Of a stretch of 64,000 nucleotides of DNA, positions 17,225-26,110 are shown piece after piece. The stretch lies in NCBI GenBank assembly GCA_965203375.1, contig OZ241886.1, positions 3,162,001-3,226,000 on the forward strand. Direction: 5' to 3'. Made by a program: the position numbers and the translations under genes. This DNA is from CATQHS01 sp965203375. Its GTDB lineage: Bacteria; Actinomycetota; Acidimicrobiia; Acidimicrobiales; Aldehydirespiratoraceae. Each line of letters opens with the position of its first letter. The stretch's first letter is position 1. The notes beneath the pieces are model-generated. The model did not search any database, was not told the DNA's origin, and worked only from the letters and a program-made list of their open reading frames with translations.

Positions 17225-19498
17225 ATGCCGACTCTTTATCGCGACACTGGATATGCTCTCACGCAACTGATCGAAGAGATCAAGCACGGCAGCCTCGCAC
17301 TGCCCGACATCCAACGACCATTTGTGTGGTCGGATTCCAAGGTGCGGGAATTGTTCGACTCTATGTACAGCGGCTTCCCTGTCGGCACTCTTCTCTTCTG
17401 GGAAACCGGCGCCGATGTGACCACACGTCAGATTGACACTGATAGTGACCAGCGGGTCGCTAGGCTGCTTATTGTAGATGGTCAACAACGACTGACATCG
17501 CTATTTGCAGTGATTACCGGGCAGAAGATTGTCACAAAGACATTTGATAAAAAGAGAATCTCAATAGCCTTCAGGCCAGCCGATGAGACTTTTGAGGTGA
17601 CCGATGCTGCTATCAAGCGAGACCCCGAATTCATCCCCGACATAACTGAATTGTGGGAAGGCCGCTACAGGTCGGTTATCCGTGATTTTCTGGCTCGGTT
17701 GAGTGAGAGTAGAACTGAAGAGCTTGACAACGAAGAAATAGACCGACTTGAAGATCGGATTGATCGGGTGAGAGATCTGCGGGAGTTCCGATTTCAAGTC
17801 ATCGAACTCGGATCGCGCGCTGACGAGGAACAGGTCGCGGAGATCTTCGTCCGAGTCAACTCTCAAGGCGTGCAGCTCAAACAGGCCGACTTCATCCTCA
17901 CTTTGATGTCAGTCCACTGGGAAAAAGGACGCCGGGAACTTGAACAGTTCTGCCGAGATGCCGTTGACCCATCGGTCACTGGACCATCGCCAAGAAACCC
18001 CTTCTTAGAGCCTAAACCAGAACAATTGCTTCGTGCCGGAGTGGGTCTGGCCCTCCGGCGAGGCCGACTCGAGCATGTCTACAACATTCTTCGCGGCAAG
18101 GATCTCGCCACAGGAGAGTTCAGCAGCTCACGACGCGACGAACAGTTCTCTTCTCTCAAAAGCGCGTTGGATGAAGTTCTACATCTGACCAACTGGCGCG
18201 AGTTCATGAAGTGTCTGACCACAGCCGGATTTCGAGGAAGTCGTATGATCACCTCGGAGAACGCTGTCGTTTACACTTACCTGATGTGGCTAATCGGGCG
18301 ACGCGATTTCCGATTGAGTTACGTCGAGCTTCGCGGCGTCATAGCAAGATGGTTCTTCATGGCCCATACGACAGGACGCTACACAAACTCTCCTGAGAGT
18401 CAGATCGAATCAGATCTGGGCCGCATTAAAGACATCGGTTCAACCGACGGAAGGGCATTCTGCGATACATTGGACAGAATCGTCCAAACAAAGTTCACCA
18501 ACGACTATTGGGATATATCACTACCAAGCCTGCTCGACACATCTTCATCGCGATCACCAGCTCTATCCGCCTATTGGGCGGCCTTGAATTTGCTGGATGC
18601 CAACCTACTGTTCAGCAACATGAGAATCAGAGATCTCTTAGATCCTGCTGTTACGGCTCCGCGATCCATAGAACGTCACCACTTGTTCCCGAAGAAACAC
18701 CTGTCAGATCTGGGAGTGACTGGCACTCGGCAAGTAAACGCAATCGCGAATATGGCCTTCATGGACTGGCCCACCAATGTCAAAATCGGCAGGGACGATC
18801 CCGCCGAATACTGGCCAGAGATGTCCGACCGACTCTCTCCTAGCGAACTCCAGCGTCAGATGTACTGGCACGCTCTTTTCTTTGGGTGGGAACGGATGGA
18901 ATACGGTGACTTTCTTGAGGCCCGTCGCGGTCGCATTGCTGATGTGGTTCGCGAGGGTTTCAAACGACTGTGGGACGAAGGAGATTCAGTTGAGTCGGAA
19001 CTCTCCATCCGCGACATGATTGAATCGGGCGAGTCTCAGGATTTAGAGTTCAAGTCAACTGGGCGATGGAACTTGCACATCAGCTCACAGGATCAAAAGA
19101 TGGAACATGTCATCGTCAAGACGGTCTGCGGATTTATGAACGCAGAGGGCGGGATGCTTCTTATCGGCGTTGGAGACAACGGCCAGATAATCGGACTCGA
19201 CCGAGACTACCAGACTCTGGGCAGCAAGCCGAATAAAGACGGCTACGAACTCTGGCTCCGGCAACACCTTGACAGATCATTGTCGTGTCAGACGGCAGGG
19301 ATCGTTCGCATCGACTTCGAGGCGGTGGACGGCCATGAGATCTGCGTGGTCCGCGTGGGCGCCTCCAGCCGACCGGTATTCTCCAAGTCCCTCTCAGGCG
19401 GCGGTACTCCATCCGAGTTCTGGGTGCGGGTCGGCAACGCCACCAAGCAGTTCCACGGCGACGACATGGAGGACTACAAGAGCCGCCGCTGGGATTGA
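17225..19498 (+). CDS. DUF262 - AlbA_2 (Schlafen-like) fusion, candidate phage-defence protein
   Basis: The 757-residue protein starts with a DUF262 domain (ALPDIQRPFVWSDSKVRELF; LIVDGQQRLTSLF; EIFVRVNSQGVQL), the ParB-like NTPase/nuclease module found in GmrSD type IV restriction enzymes. An IERHHLFPKKHL segment around residue 480 resembles the His-containing DUF1524-like nuclease region. The last 160 residues form an AlbA_2/Schlafen-type domain (ESGESQDLEFKSTG; CGFMNAEGGMLLIGVGDNGQ). This suggests a single-protein restriction-like effector with an extra nucleic-acid-binding module. Strong AAGGAG ribosome site. AT-richer than core genes. Confidence 0.82.
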   Translation: MPTLYRDTGYALTQLIEEIKHGSLALPDIQRPFVWSDSKVRELFDSMYSGFPVGTLLFWETGADVTTRQIDTDSDQRVARLLIVDGQQRLTSLFAVITGQKIVTKTFDKKRISIAFRPADETFEVTDAAIKRDPEFIPDITELWEGRYRSVIRDFLARLSESRTEELDNEEIDRLEDRIDRVRDLREFRFQVIELGSRADEEQVAEIFVRVNSQGVQLKQADFILTLMSVHWEKGRRELEQFCRDAVDPSVTGPSPRNPFLEPKPEQLLRAGVGLALRRGRLEHVYNILRGKDLATGEFSSSRRDEQFSSLKSALDEVLHLTNWREFMKCLTTAGFRGSRMITSENAVVYTYLMWLIGRRDFRLSYVELRGVIARWFFMAHTTGRYTNSPESQIESDLGRIKDIGSTDGRAFCDTLDRIVQTKFTNDYWDISLPSLLDTSSSRSPALSAYWAALNLLDANLLFSNMRIRDLLDPAVTAPRSIERHHLFPKKHLSDLGVTGTRQVNAIANMAFMDWPTNVKIGRDDPAEYWPEMSDRLSPSELQRQMYWHALFFGWERMEYGDFLEARRGRIADVVREGFKRLWDEGDSVESELSIRDMIESGESQDLEFKSTGRWNLHISSQDQKMEHVIVKTVCGFMNAEGGMLLIGVGDNGQIIGLDRDYQTLGSKPNKDGYELWLRQHLDRSLSCQTAGIVRIDFEAVDGHEICVVRVGASSRPVFSKSLSGGGTPSEFWVRVGNATKQFHGDDMEDYKSRRWD

Positions 19499-19510
19499 CC
19501 GGCCCTGCCG

Positions 19511-19535
19511 CAGGATCAGAGCGCTGCTCGGGCCT
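19511..19535. repeat. att-like direct repeat, copy 2
   Basis: This is a near copy of 16325-16348 (CAGGATCAGAGCGCTGCTCG and following), located 12 bases after the stop of the DUF262-AlbA_2 gene and in the same orientation. Together the copies delimit a 3.2-kb segment next to tRNA-fMet. Confidence 0.6.
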
Positions 19536-19635
19536 CCTTGGTGCCGTCGCGCTCGCCGGGCCGCGTTGCGTATTGATCGAGACCTGTGAGCGGCGGCCAC
19601 GGAGGCCCTGCGAAGCTGGCGTTCTCGCTGCCGGG

Positions 19636-22164
19636 TTAGGTGGTGAGCAACTGGTAGAAGCGGGCCAGGAAGGTGGCCATCTGGGCTCGCGTGACCGACT
19701 GGCCTGGCGAGAACGTCTCGGATGCGGTGCCTCGGGCGATCCCCAATGCCGATATGCAGTTGATACTCGCAGCATGAGTCGAACCAGCGACCACGTCGTC
19801 GAAGGCGGTCTCCGAGGACGGGCAGGTGCGGTCGGCCGCCATCCACGCCCGGGCCAAGAACGCGGCCGTCTGCGCCCTCGTCACCGGCCGGTTCGGCGAG
19901 AAGGTGGTGGCCGTGGTGCCTGTGGCCACCCCGAGGGCGGACATGCAGTCTATGCCCGCGGCATGAGTCGAACCCGAAACCACATCCCTGAAGTACACGA
20001 TCCCCGAAGACGGGCACTCCCGGCCGGCCGCTACCCAGGTCCGGGTCAGGAAGGTGGCCATCTGGGCCCTCGTCACCGGCTGATCGGGCGAGAACGTGGT
20101 GGCCGTGGTGCCTGTGGCGATGCCCAATGTAGAAAGTTGCTTGATGCTCTCGGCGTGGACCGATACCGCGATCACATCCTCGAACACGGGCGGGGGCGGG
20201 GTAGGTGCAGGCGCTTCTTCTGGCCCGACCGGCTCGTCCGGCGGGGGCGGCGGCGGTGTCGGCGGCCCGGGCGAGGGCGGCGGAACTGATCTGAGCTTGA
20301 ACAGATGGGCGGAACCCGGCCGTATGTTTGCGCTAGAGCCCTGAAGGGCGTTATCGCCGTAAAGGCCCCCGGCTGGAAGGGACGACAACCCGTCTCGGAG
20401 TGCAAGCCCGAAGATGTAGCCATCCTGTCCCGCCGCCAGGCGCTCATCGCCTATGAATGCTAAACTGCGTCCGAACGCGTAGCGATGGTTGGGGTCGCTG
20501 TCGGCTGCGGTCAGGACTCGGATGTTGTCGCCTGCGCCGTCCAGGTCGTCGGCCCAGCCTCCCGCCAGCTTGGTGTACACATAGACTGAGCCCCGGAAGT
20601 TGCTTGAACGCGAGTAGGGGTTGCCCACCGCGATCTTGCCGCCGTCGGCGCTGACGGCCACTCCAGTGCCGAACCCGTCGTACTTGTGGCCGAAGCCCCT
20701 CGTCAACTCGGCTGTCTCGGTGGCGTCGGCCCAACCGTCAGCGGGTCGCACGTACACATAGGCAGAGCCGTAAGCGGTATCTGGGATTTGCGCATTTTCG
20801 CCAGCATTATGTTTGCGCCAGGCAACGGGAGCGGACGCTACCAGCGTTGATCCGTCATATGACAAGGCTACGCCCTGCGCGCCTAGATTCTGACGGCGAA
20901 ACGCGCCGTCAACCGACAACCGGGGAACAGGTGTAGAGGTGGTGGTGCTGGCCCAGCTCGCCCCCGGCTTGCGGAAGACATAAACCACCCCTTGTCCGAT
21001 ATCCCCGCCGGGGGCGGCCGCGGCAATCGTGTTTCCATCGCCTGAGATGGCGACGAACTCACCGAGCGTGTCATCGACGCGTATCCTGGTGCCAGCGGTC
21101 AGCACGGCAACCCCAGAACTTTCAGAGTTAGCATTGACCCAGCCGCCCGTTGACGGTTTGGTGAACACCACAACCGCGCCGTCATAGTCCAGGCCCGATT
21201 TGTCGTCTGCGCCGCCGACATGCTCCCACCTGGGCATACCCACTGCTATCGTGTTGCCGTCATCGGACACGGACACGCCCCGGCCGAACCGGATTGATCC
21301 CTGACCGGAATGAACGGTACCCGTGCTCAGCCTCGCTGTCGGGGCGCTGCTGTCGGCCCACCCCGTTGGCGGCTTGGTAAATATGTGAACACGCCCGCGA
21401 TAGCCGTTCTCGCCCAAAGCGCCCACAACGATCATGTTGCCGTCGCTGGTCACGTCTACCGCATGGCCAAAATTCCCGCCCGGCGACGGGGTGGGCGAAT
21501 CCAGCCGAGCCAATTGAGCGCCGTCGTCGGCATCGAAGACGTACACCGCGCCCACAGTGGGATTCGCCCCCCGGTAGGTGGATTCAGCCCCTACCACGAT
21601 CACCTCAGAAGCCGCCGCTATCGCCACGCCGAACAGGTTGCCCGACGTGCCGTCGCCGGCCGTCATCGACCGCGCGGCTACCCAACTGTCCTCCCACGGG
21701 TAGTGCCCCGGCGAGGTCACATGGATCGTCACATCCGTCGTGTCCGTGTCCGAGTCGTCGGAGTCAAACCCGTCGTCTGACACCGACACCCTCACCCGGT
21801 ACACCCCAGAGCGCGTGCTCGGCTTCAGCGAGATCTGGCCGGTGGCCGGATCAATCGTGAAGAAGGACGCATGGAGCGGATCGCCGTCCGACAACGAATA
21901 CGTCAACGTGTCGTCGTCGGCGTCACGGGCCCGCACCGGCGGACCCACCTTGGTCTGACCCTCGCCTGCTGCCAAGAGCGTCACCGTCTTCGCCTCCGGC
22001 GCCATGTCTCTCTCCAAGAACTCGGGGGCCGCCGCCCAAGCCATCGAGGACCATAAGACCGACGCCGCCACGGCGGCTGAAGCGGCGAGCCCGACTACCA
22101 GCAACAGTCTCCTCGGACTTGCCGTCTTCGCCCACGCCAACGAACCTTCCGGTGCTGTATGCAT
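19636..22164 (-). CDS. secreted FG-GAP/integrin-like repeat protein with C-terminal SLH repeats
   Basis: The 842-residue protein starts at the ATG at 22164 (strong GGGAGGG upstream) with a signal peptide (RRLLLVVGLAASAAVAASVL). A cadherin-like domain follows (LTYSLSDGD, FTIDPATGQI). The central half consists of repeated FG-GAP-type blades (FGHAVDVTSDGNMIVVGALG and similar, about six), expected to form a beta-propeller. A Pro-rich linker leads to three SLH repeats, each with VTRAQMATFLAR or a close variant. It is therefore probably an exported surface protein tethered to the cell wall. Readings extending upstream of 22164 overlap the cupin gene antisense and are shadows. Function unknown; adhesion is a reasonable guess. 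Confidence 0.85.
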   Translation of the reverse strand: MHTAPEGSLAWAKTASPRRLLLVVGLAASAAVAASVLWSSMAWAAAPEFLERDMAPEAKTVTLLAAGEGQTKVGPPVRARDADDDTLTYSLSDGDPLHASFFTIDPATGQISLKPSTRSGVYRVRVSVSDDGFDSDDSDTDTTDVTIHVTSPGHYPWEDSWVAARSMTAGDGTSGNLFGVAIAAASEVIVVGAESTYRGANPTVGAVYVFDADDGAQLARLDSPTPSPGGNFGHAVDVTSDGNMIVVGALGENGYRGRVHIFTKPPTGWADSSAPTARLSTGTVHSGQGSIRFGRGVSVSDDGNTIAVGMPRWEHVGGADDKSGLDYDGAVVVFTKPSTGGWVNANSESSGVAVLTAGTRIRVDDTLGEFVAISGDGNTIAAAAPGGDIGQGVVYVFRKPGASWASTTTSTPVPRLSVDGAFRRQNLGAQGVALSYDGSTLVASAPVAWRKHNAGENAQIPDTAYGSAYVYVRPADGWADATETAELTRGFGHKYDGFGTGVAVSADGGKIAVGNPYSRSSNFRGSVYVYTKLAGGWADDLDGAGDNIRVLTAADSDPNHRYAFGRSLAFIGDERLAAGQDGYIFGLALRDGLSSLPAGGLYGDNALQGSSANIRPGSAHLFKLRSVPPPSPGPPTPPPPPPDEPVGPEEAPAPTPPPPVFEDVIAVSVHAESIKQLSTLGIATGTTATTFSPDQPVTRAQMATFLTRTWVAAGRECPSSGIVYFRDVVSGSTHAAGIDCMSALGVATGTTATTFSPNRPVTRAQTAAFLARAWMAADRTCPSSETAFDDVVAGSTHAASINCISALGIARGTASETFSPGQSVTRAQMATFLARFYQLLTT

Positions 22165-22269
22165 GTCAGTGCCCTCCCCCCTTATGGGGCCCAACCTACA
22201 AGACCCCGGGAAGGCCGTGCCAGCGAAACCCGCCGACGCGGCGCGGGCCTTCGATTCGCCGGTGAGTTG

Positions 22270-22294
22270 TCTTGGCGCTAATATTCTTGGCGCT
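22270..22294 (+). promoter_or_regulatory. direct repeat upstream of the catabolic operon, candidate operator
   Basis: TCTTGGCGCT occurs twice, at 22270-22279 and 22285-22294, a 15-bp period placing both copies on a similar DNA face. It lies about 45 bases before the first gene of the long plus-strand operon, in an otherwise unremarkable spacer. A regulator such as the MarR protein encoded in the operon could bind here, but that is a guess. Confidence 0.4.
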
Positions 22295-22338
22295 GTGACA
22301 ATTGGACCGGTCGCAGCCGGAGAGAGGGGGAGACCGCC

Positions 22339-22818
22339 TTGGCCAGTAGCTTCACCGAGCAGGACTTCAGCGAGCACATCCAGCGCTTCGAGACCAAGGA
22401 ACCCGACGGGGAACCCTTCGCCCGTCAAGGGGAACTGAACCCGATCTACACGCGGTCGCATGTGCGCATGGTGGGGGCCAGCATCACCGGCAAGCACTTC
22501 GAGCCGGGCACCATCCCGGCCGACCATTTCACCCTGTCGGTGATGATCATGCCCCCCGGCGGGGTGGCCCCTTCGCATGCCCATGAAGTGGAGGAGGTGT
22601 TCTTCGTGCTCAAGGGCGAGCTCACCGCCTGGTGGGAGCACGACGACGGCACCATCCTCGAGACCGTCCTAGGCGAGCGGGAGATGATCTGCGCCCCGGC
22701 CGGGGTGATGCACGGGCTGCGCAACCACACCGACGAGGACTCGCTGGTGCAAGTGGTGATCGGCGCGGGCCGCCCCCAGAAGCCCACCTACCTCGACGAT
22801 GCCCTGGCCCACACCTGA
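22339..22818 (+). CDS. cupin-domain protein
   Basis: The 159-residue protein has one cupin beta-barrel: motif 1 HAHEVEEVFFVLKGELTAWW and motif 2 CAPAGVMHGLRNHTDE. The His/Glu positions expected to hold a metal are present in motif 1 and a His in motif 2. Such single-domain cupins can be isomerases, dioxygenases or lyases; no substrate can be assigned. The start is a TTG at 22339 following GAGGGGGAGA. The downstream creatininase gene overlaps it by 20 bases, so this is the first gene of the plus-strand operon. Confidence 0.75.
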   Translation: MASSFTEQDFSEHIQRFETKEPDGEPFARQGELNPIYTRSHVRMVGASITGKHFEPGTIPADHFTLSVMIMPPGGVAPSHAHEVEEVFFVLKGELTAWWEHDDGTILETVLGEREMICAPAGVMHGLRNHTDEDSLVQVVIGAGRPQKPTYLDDALAHT

Positions 22819-23767
22819 TCCGGGCCCCCAGCACTCCGAGCCCGGCGGCGGGCGGCTAGCCGCCCCGGCTCTGGCCTCGCTGACCACCCGAGGGGTCGAG
22901 CGGCTTCTGGCCGACGGCCCGCTGGATGTGATCGTCCCCCTTGGCGCCCTCGAGCAGCACGGCCCGCACCTACCCCTGTCCACCGACCAGATCATCGCCG
23001 AGGCCCTGGCCTCTGAGGCCGCGGCCCGCTCCGGGGAGTGCGCGGTGGCGCCGTGCCTGCCCGTGGGCGTCTCGCCCCACCACCTGGGCTTCGCCGGCAC
23101 CGCCTCGGTCGCGGCCCAGACGATGGCCGAGGTCCAGGCGGACGTGGTCTCCTCGCTGCTGAACCACGGCTTCCGCTGCGCCTATGTGGTCACCGGCCAC
23201 GCGGGCAACGCCGGCTCGATGGCCGAGGCCGAGCGGCGGCTTGCCGAGGCGTTCGCCAGCCGGGTCGTCTCCTTCGCCGACTGGCCGGCTCAGCGCAAGG
23301 CCGTGCATGCCGCGGCCGAGGCCATGGGGCTGGACCCCCAGCGGGTGGGCACCCACGCCGGGCACTTCGAGACCAGCATCATGTGCCTGCTGCGGCCCGA
23401 CCTAGTGGATTCAGCCGCAGCCGAGCCGGGCTGGATCGGGCCGGCCGCGGCGGCCGGCGAGGCGCTGCGCAGCCGGGGAATGGCGGCCCTGTCGCCCATC
23501 GGGGTTGTCGGCGACCCCACCGGGGCCGGCGCCGAGGCCGGGCGCGCCTACCTCGACGCCCTGGTGGAGCACGTCGCCTCGGGCATCGCCCGCCACCGCG
23601 GGCAAAGCCGCCCGCCCGAGGCCCCCGCCGCGGCCGACGGCGCCACCCCCACCACAGCCGCCATGGCGGCCGACGGCACTGCCACAAGCGGCGCGGCCTA
23701 CGGCACTGCCACCGCCGCCGCCACAACCGGCGCGACCGCCGGGAGCAGGCGAGGCAGAGGCGGATGA
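22799..23767 (+). CDS. creatininase-family metal-dependent amidohydrolase
   Basis: The 322-residue protein has the family metal-binding pattern: PLGALEQHGPHLPLSTD near residue 47, VVTGHAGNAGSM, and VGTHAGHFETSIM near residue 182. The family includes creatinine amidohydrolase, a riboflavin-pathway formamide hydrolase and the mycofactocin protease MftE. No mycofactocin genes are nearby, so a catabolic amidohydrolase fits better. The last 50 residues are an Ala/Thr/Gly-rich tail with no family counterpart. The start overlaps the cupin gene, and only 7 bases separate its stop from the permease. Confidence 0.82.
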   Translation: MPWPTPDPGPQHSEPGGGRLAAPALASLTTRGVERLLADGPLDVIVPLGALEQHGPHLPLSTDQIIAEALASEAAARSGECAVAPCLPVGVSPHHLGFAGTASVAAQTMAEVQADVVSSLLNHGFRCAYVVTGHAGNAGSMAEAERRLAEAFASRVVSFADWPAQRKAVHAAAEAMGLDPQRVGTHAGHFETSIMCLLRPDLVDSAAAEPGWIGPAAAAGEALRSRGMAALSPIGVVGDPTGAGAEAGRAYLDALVEHVASGIARHRGQSRPPEAPAAADGATPTTAAMAADGTATSGAAYGTATAAATTGATAGSRRGRGG

Positions 23768-23774
23768 GTCCACG

Positions 23775-24944
23775 ATGAGCCAGACCGCGGTCAGCACCAC
23801 CCGGGAGGATCACTGGGTCAACCGGCTCCTGCCGTGGGCCCTCGACGCCGGCTTCGCGCCCCTGCTGATCGTGCTCATCGGCGTCTACATGACCTTCAAC
23901 TCCGACGTGTTCCTCACCTCCCGCAACCTCGAGAACATCCTGCTGCAGACCTCGTTCTTGGCCATCGCCGCCTTCGGCATGACCGTGGTGATCATCGCGG
24001 CCGAACTCGACCTGTCCCAGGGCTCGGTGATCGCCCTGGTCGGCGTGGTCACCGCCGAGGTGATGGTCCGCAACGAGAACATCTGGGTCGGCCTGGCCGC
24101 CGGGCTGGTCACCGGGGCCGCGGTCGGGCTGTTCAACGGGTTCGTGAGCGCGGTGCTGCGGGTCCCGTCGTTCATCACCACCCTGGGGATGCTGGTGATG
24201 GCCCGGGGCATCGCCCGGGAGATCACCGCGGGCAACACCGTCGGCGGGCTGCCCGAGAGCTGGGGCGACTTCTGGTCCTATGAGATACTCGGCCTGCGGA
24301 TGCCGGTGTGGGCCGCGGCCGCCGCCGGGATCGCCTACCACGCCATGCTGCGCTACACCCGCTTCGGCTTCCACGTCTACGCGGTGGGCGGCAACGCCGA
24401 GGCGGCCCGGCGGGCCGGCGTCCACGTCACCCGGGTGCGCCTGGGGGTGTTCCTGGCCGGCGGGGTGGCGGTGGTGCTGGCCGGGTTCACGCTGCTGGGC
24501 CGGGTGGAGTCGGGCCAGCCCAACGCGGCCCAGCTCACCGAGCTGTTCGCGGTGGCCGCGGTGGTGCTGGGCGGAACCAACCTGTTCGGCGGCCGGGGCT
24601 CGATCCCCCGCACCGTGGCCGGGGTGCTCCTCATCGGCGTGATCCGCAACAGCCTCAACCTGCTCAGCGTCTCGTCCAACATGCAGGACGTGTGGATCGG
24701 GCTGGTGTTCATGCTGGCCATGACCTCCAACCTGGTCCGCACCCGGGTGCTGCGCTGGACCAGCTCCCTGCCCGGCCTCGCCCCGGCCCCACCCGCCGGC
24801 TCAGACCGGCCGACCGGCCCCGCCCCGCCCGCCGGCTCAGACCAGCCAACCAGTCCCGCCCCGTCCGCCGGCTCAGGCCAGCCGACCGGCCCCCGAACCG
24901 AACCCCGAGATCGACCAACAAACCCCATGGAGGGAAACCAATGA
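23775..24944 (+). CDS. sugar-type ABC importer permease (RbsC-like)
   Basis: The 389-residue membrane protein has the BPD_transp_2 features of RbsC/XylH permeases: LENILLQTSFLAIAAFGMT, IIAAELDLSQGSVIALVGVV and GRVESGQPNAAQLTELFAVA, with LGGTNLFGGRGSI. About ten helices are expected. It acts with the lipoprotein directly downstream and the single ABC ATPase at 34092. The C-terminal tail after RWTSS is a degenerate tandem repeat (PPAGSDRPTGPA and variants) absent from the family; it looks like an expanded boundary duplication. The stop overlaps the next start (ATGA). Confidence 0.88.
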   Translation: MSQTAVSTTREDHWVNRLLPWALDAGFAPLLIVLIGVYMTFNSDVFLTSRNLENILLQTSFLAIAAFGMTVVIIAAELDLSQGSVIALVGVVTAEVMVRNENIWVGLAAGLVTGAAVGLFNGFVSAVLRVPSFITTLGMLVMARGIAREITAGNTVGGLPESWGDFWSYEILGLRMPVWAAAAAGIAYHAMLRYTRFGFHVYAVGGNAEAARRAGVHVTRVRLGVFLAGGVAVVLAGFTLLGRVESGQPNAAQLTELFAVAAVVLGGTNLFGGRGSIPRTVAGVLLIGVIRNSLNLLSVSSNMQDVWIGLVFMLAMTSNLVRTRVLRWTSSLPGLAPAPPAGSDRPTGPAPPAGSDQPTSPAPSAGSGQPTGPRTEPRDRPTNPMEGNQ

Positions 24945-26056
24945 AAAGCAAGCCCATCGCCAGGCTCCTGGCGGTGCTGACGGCCGTCGTCTTATTTGCC
25001 GCCGCCTGCGGCGGTGACGACGGCGACACCACCACGACCCCGGCGACCACCGCGGCTCCGGCGGCCACCGCAGCCCCGGAGACCACCGCGGCGGCCCAGG
25101 ATGACCCGGAAACCACCGCCGCCGCGGCCCCGGAAACCACGGAAGCGCCGTTCGACCCCTCCCCCGAGGGCGGCTGCCCGGAGACCTACGACGTGGCCTA
25201 CGCCAACCTGGCCACGTTCATCCTGTACTTCCGGGAACTCGAGGCCGGGTTGCGGGACTTCGGGCTCCAGAGCTGCTGGAACTTCGAGGCCGCCGACGCC
25301 GCCTACGTGATAGAGGACCAAGTCGCCCAGATCGAGGACTTCGTCACCAAGGGCGTCGACCTGATCATCGCCTCCCCCGGCGACCGCGAGGCCCTCATAC
25401 CCGCCTACCGGGCCGCAGCCGAGGCGGGGATCCCCGTCCTGTCCACCGGCGACCGGGTGGCGGACGATTCGCTGGAGATCGGCTTCATCGGCACCCACTG
25501 GGAAGAGGAAGGCCGAAGCCAGACCGAGTGGATGATCGACAAGATGGGCGGCTCGGGGATGCTGGCCCGCATCGGCGGCCCCGGCGCCTCCGAGTACGTG
25601 GAGAAGCGCCGCGAGGGATTCGAGGCCGTCATGGCCGAGAACCCGGGCATCGACCTGGTGTTCAACCAGAGCGCCCAGTCGTTCACCCAGGAGGAGGGCC
25701 TGCGGCTGGCCCAGGACGCCCTGACCGCCAACCCCGACCTGCGGGCCATCTGGGCCGACTCCGACGCCCTGGCCCTGGGCGCGGCCCAGGCCGTGAACGA
25801 GGCCGGCCTCGACCACGCCGAGGTCCTCATCACCGGCACCGACGGCGAGCCCGAAGTGTTCGACCAGATCCGGGCCGGCAACGGCGTGGACGCCACCATC
25901 GCCCTGCGCGGCTACTCCTGGGGCTTCCAGACCGCGGCGATCGGCCATCAGTTCCTCACCACCGGCAGCACCGGGACGGACTACTTCATCCAGGCCCCCA
26001 CCCTGCTGGTGGACGCGGAAGAGATAGTGGGCGTGTCCAACGAGGACTTGCGCTGA
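24941..26056 (+). CDS. sugar-type ABC substrate-binding lipoprotein
   Basis: The 371-residue protein has a lipoprotein signal (LLAVLTAVVLFAAAC, Cys near residue 22) and a long Thr/Ala-rich linker. A periplasmic-binding-protein-like domain of the ribose/LacI type follows (GVDLIIASPGDREALIPAYR; PDLRAIWADSDALALGAAQA; VLITGTDGEPEVFDQIRAG). Ligands of the class are sugars, polyols and related compounds; nothing in the sequence fixes it here. GGAGGG lies 6 bases before the ATG. The gene is coupled to the upstream permease. Confidence 0.88.
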   Translation: MKSKPIARLLAVLTAVVLFAAACGGDDGDTTTTPATTAAPAATAAPETTAAAQDDPETTAAAAPETTEAPFDPSPEGGCPETYDVAYANLATFILYFRELEAGLRDFGLQSCWNFEAADAAYVIEDQVAQIEDFVTKGVDLIIASPGDREALIPAYRAAAEAGIPVLSTGDRVADDSLEIGFIGTHWEEEGRSQTEWMIDKMGGSGMLARIGGPGASEYVEKRREGFEAVMAENPGIDLVFNQSAQSFTQEEGLRLAQDALTANPDLRAIWADSDALALGAAQAVNEAGLDHAEVLITGTDGEPEVFDQIRAGNGVDATIALRGYSWGFQTAAIGHQFLTTGSTGTDYFIQAPTLLVDAEEIVGVSNEDLR

Positions 26057-26110
26057 CCGTCCGCCGACCCCGGCCGGGGCGGCTCGGCTAGCTGCGGCAC
26101 AACTAGAGCG

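Noticed and set aside
19636..22641. Extension of the FG-GAP/SLH protein to 1001 residues
   Set aside because: The extra 159 residues precede the signal peptide and are antisense to the cupin gene; a strong ribosome site supports the ATG at 22164.
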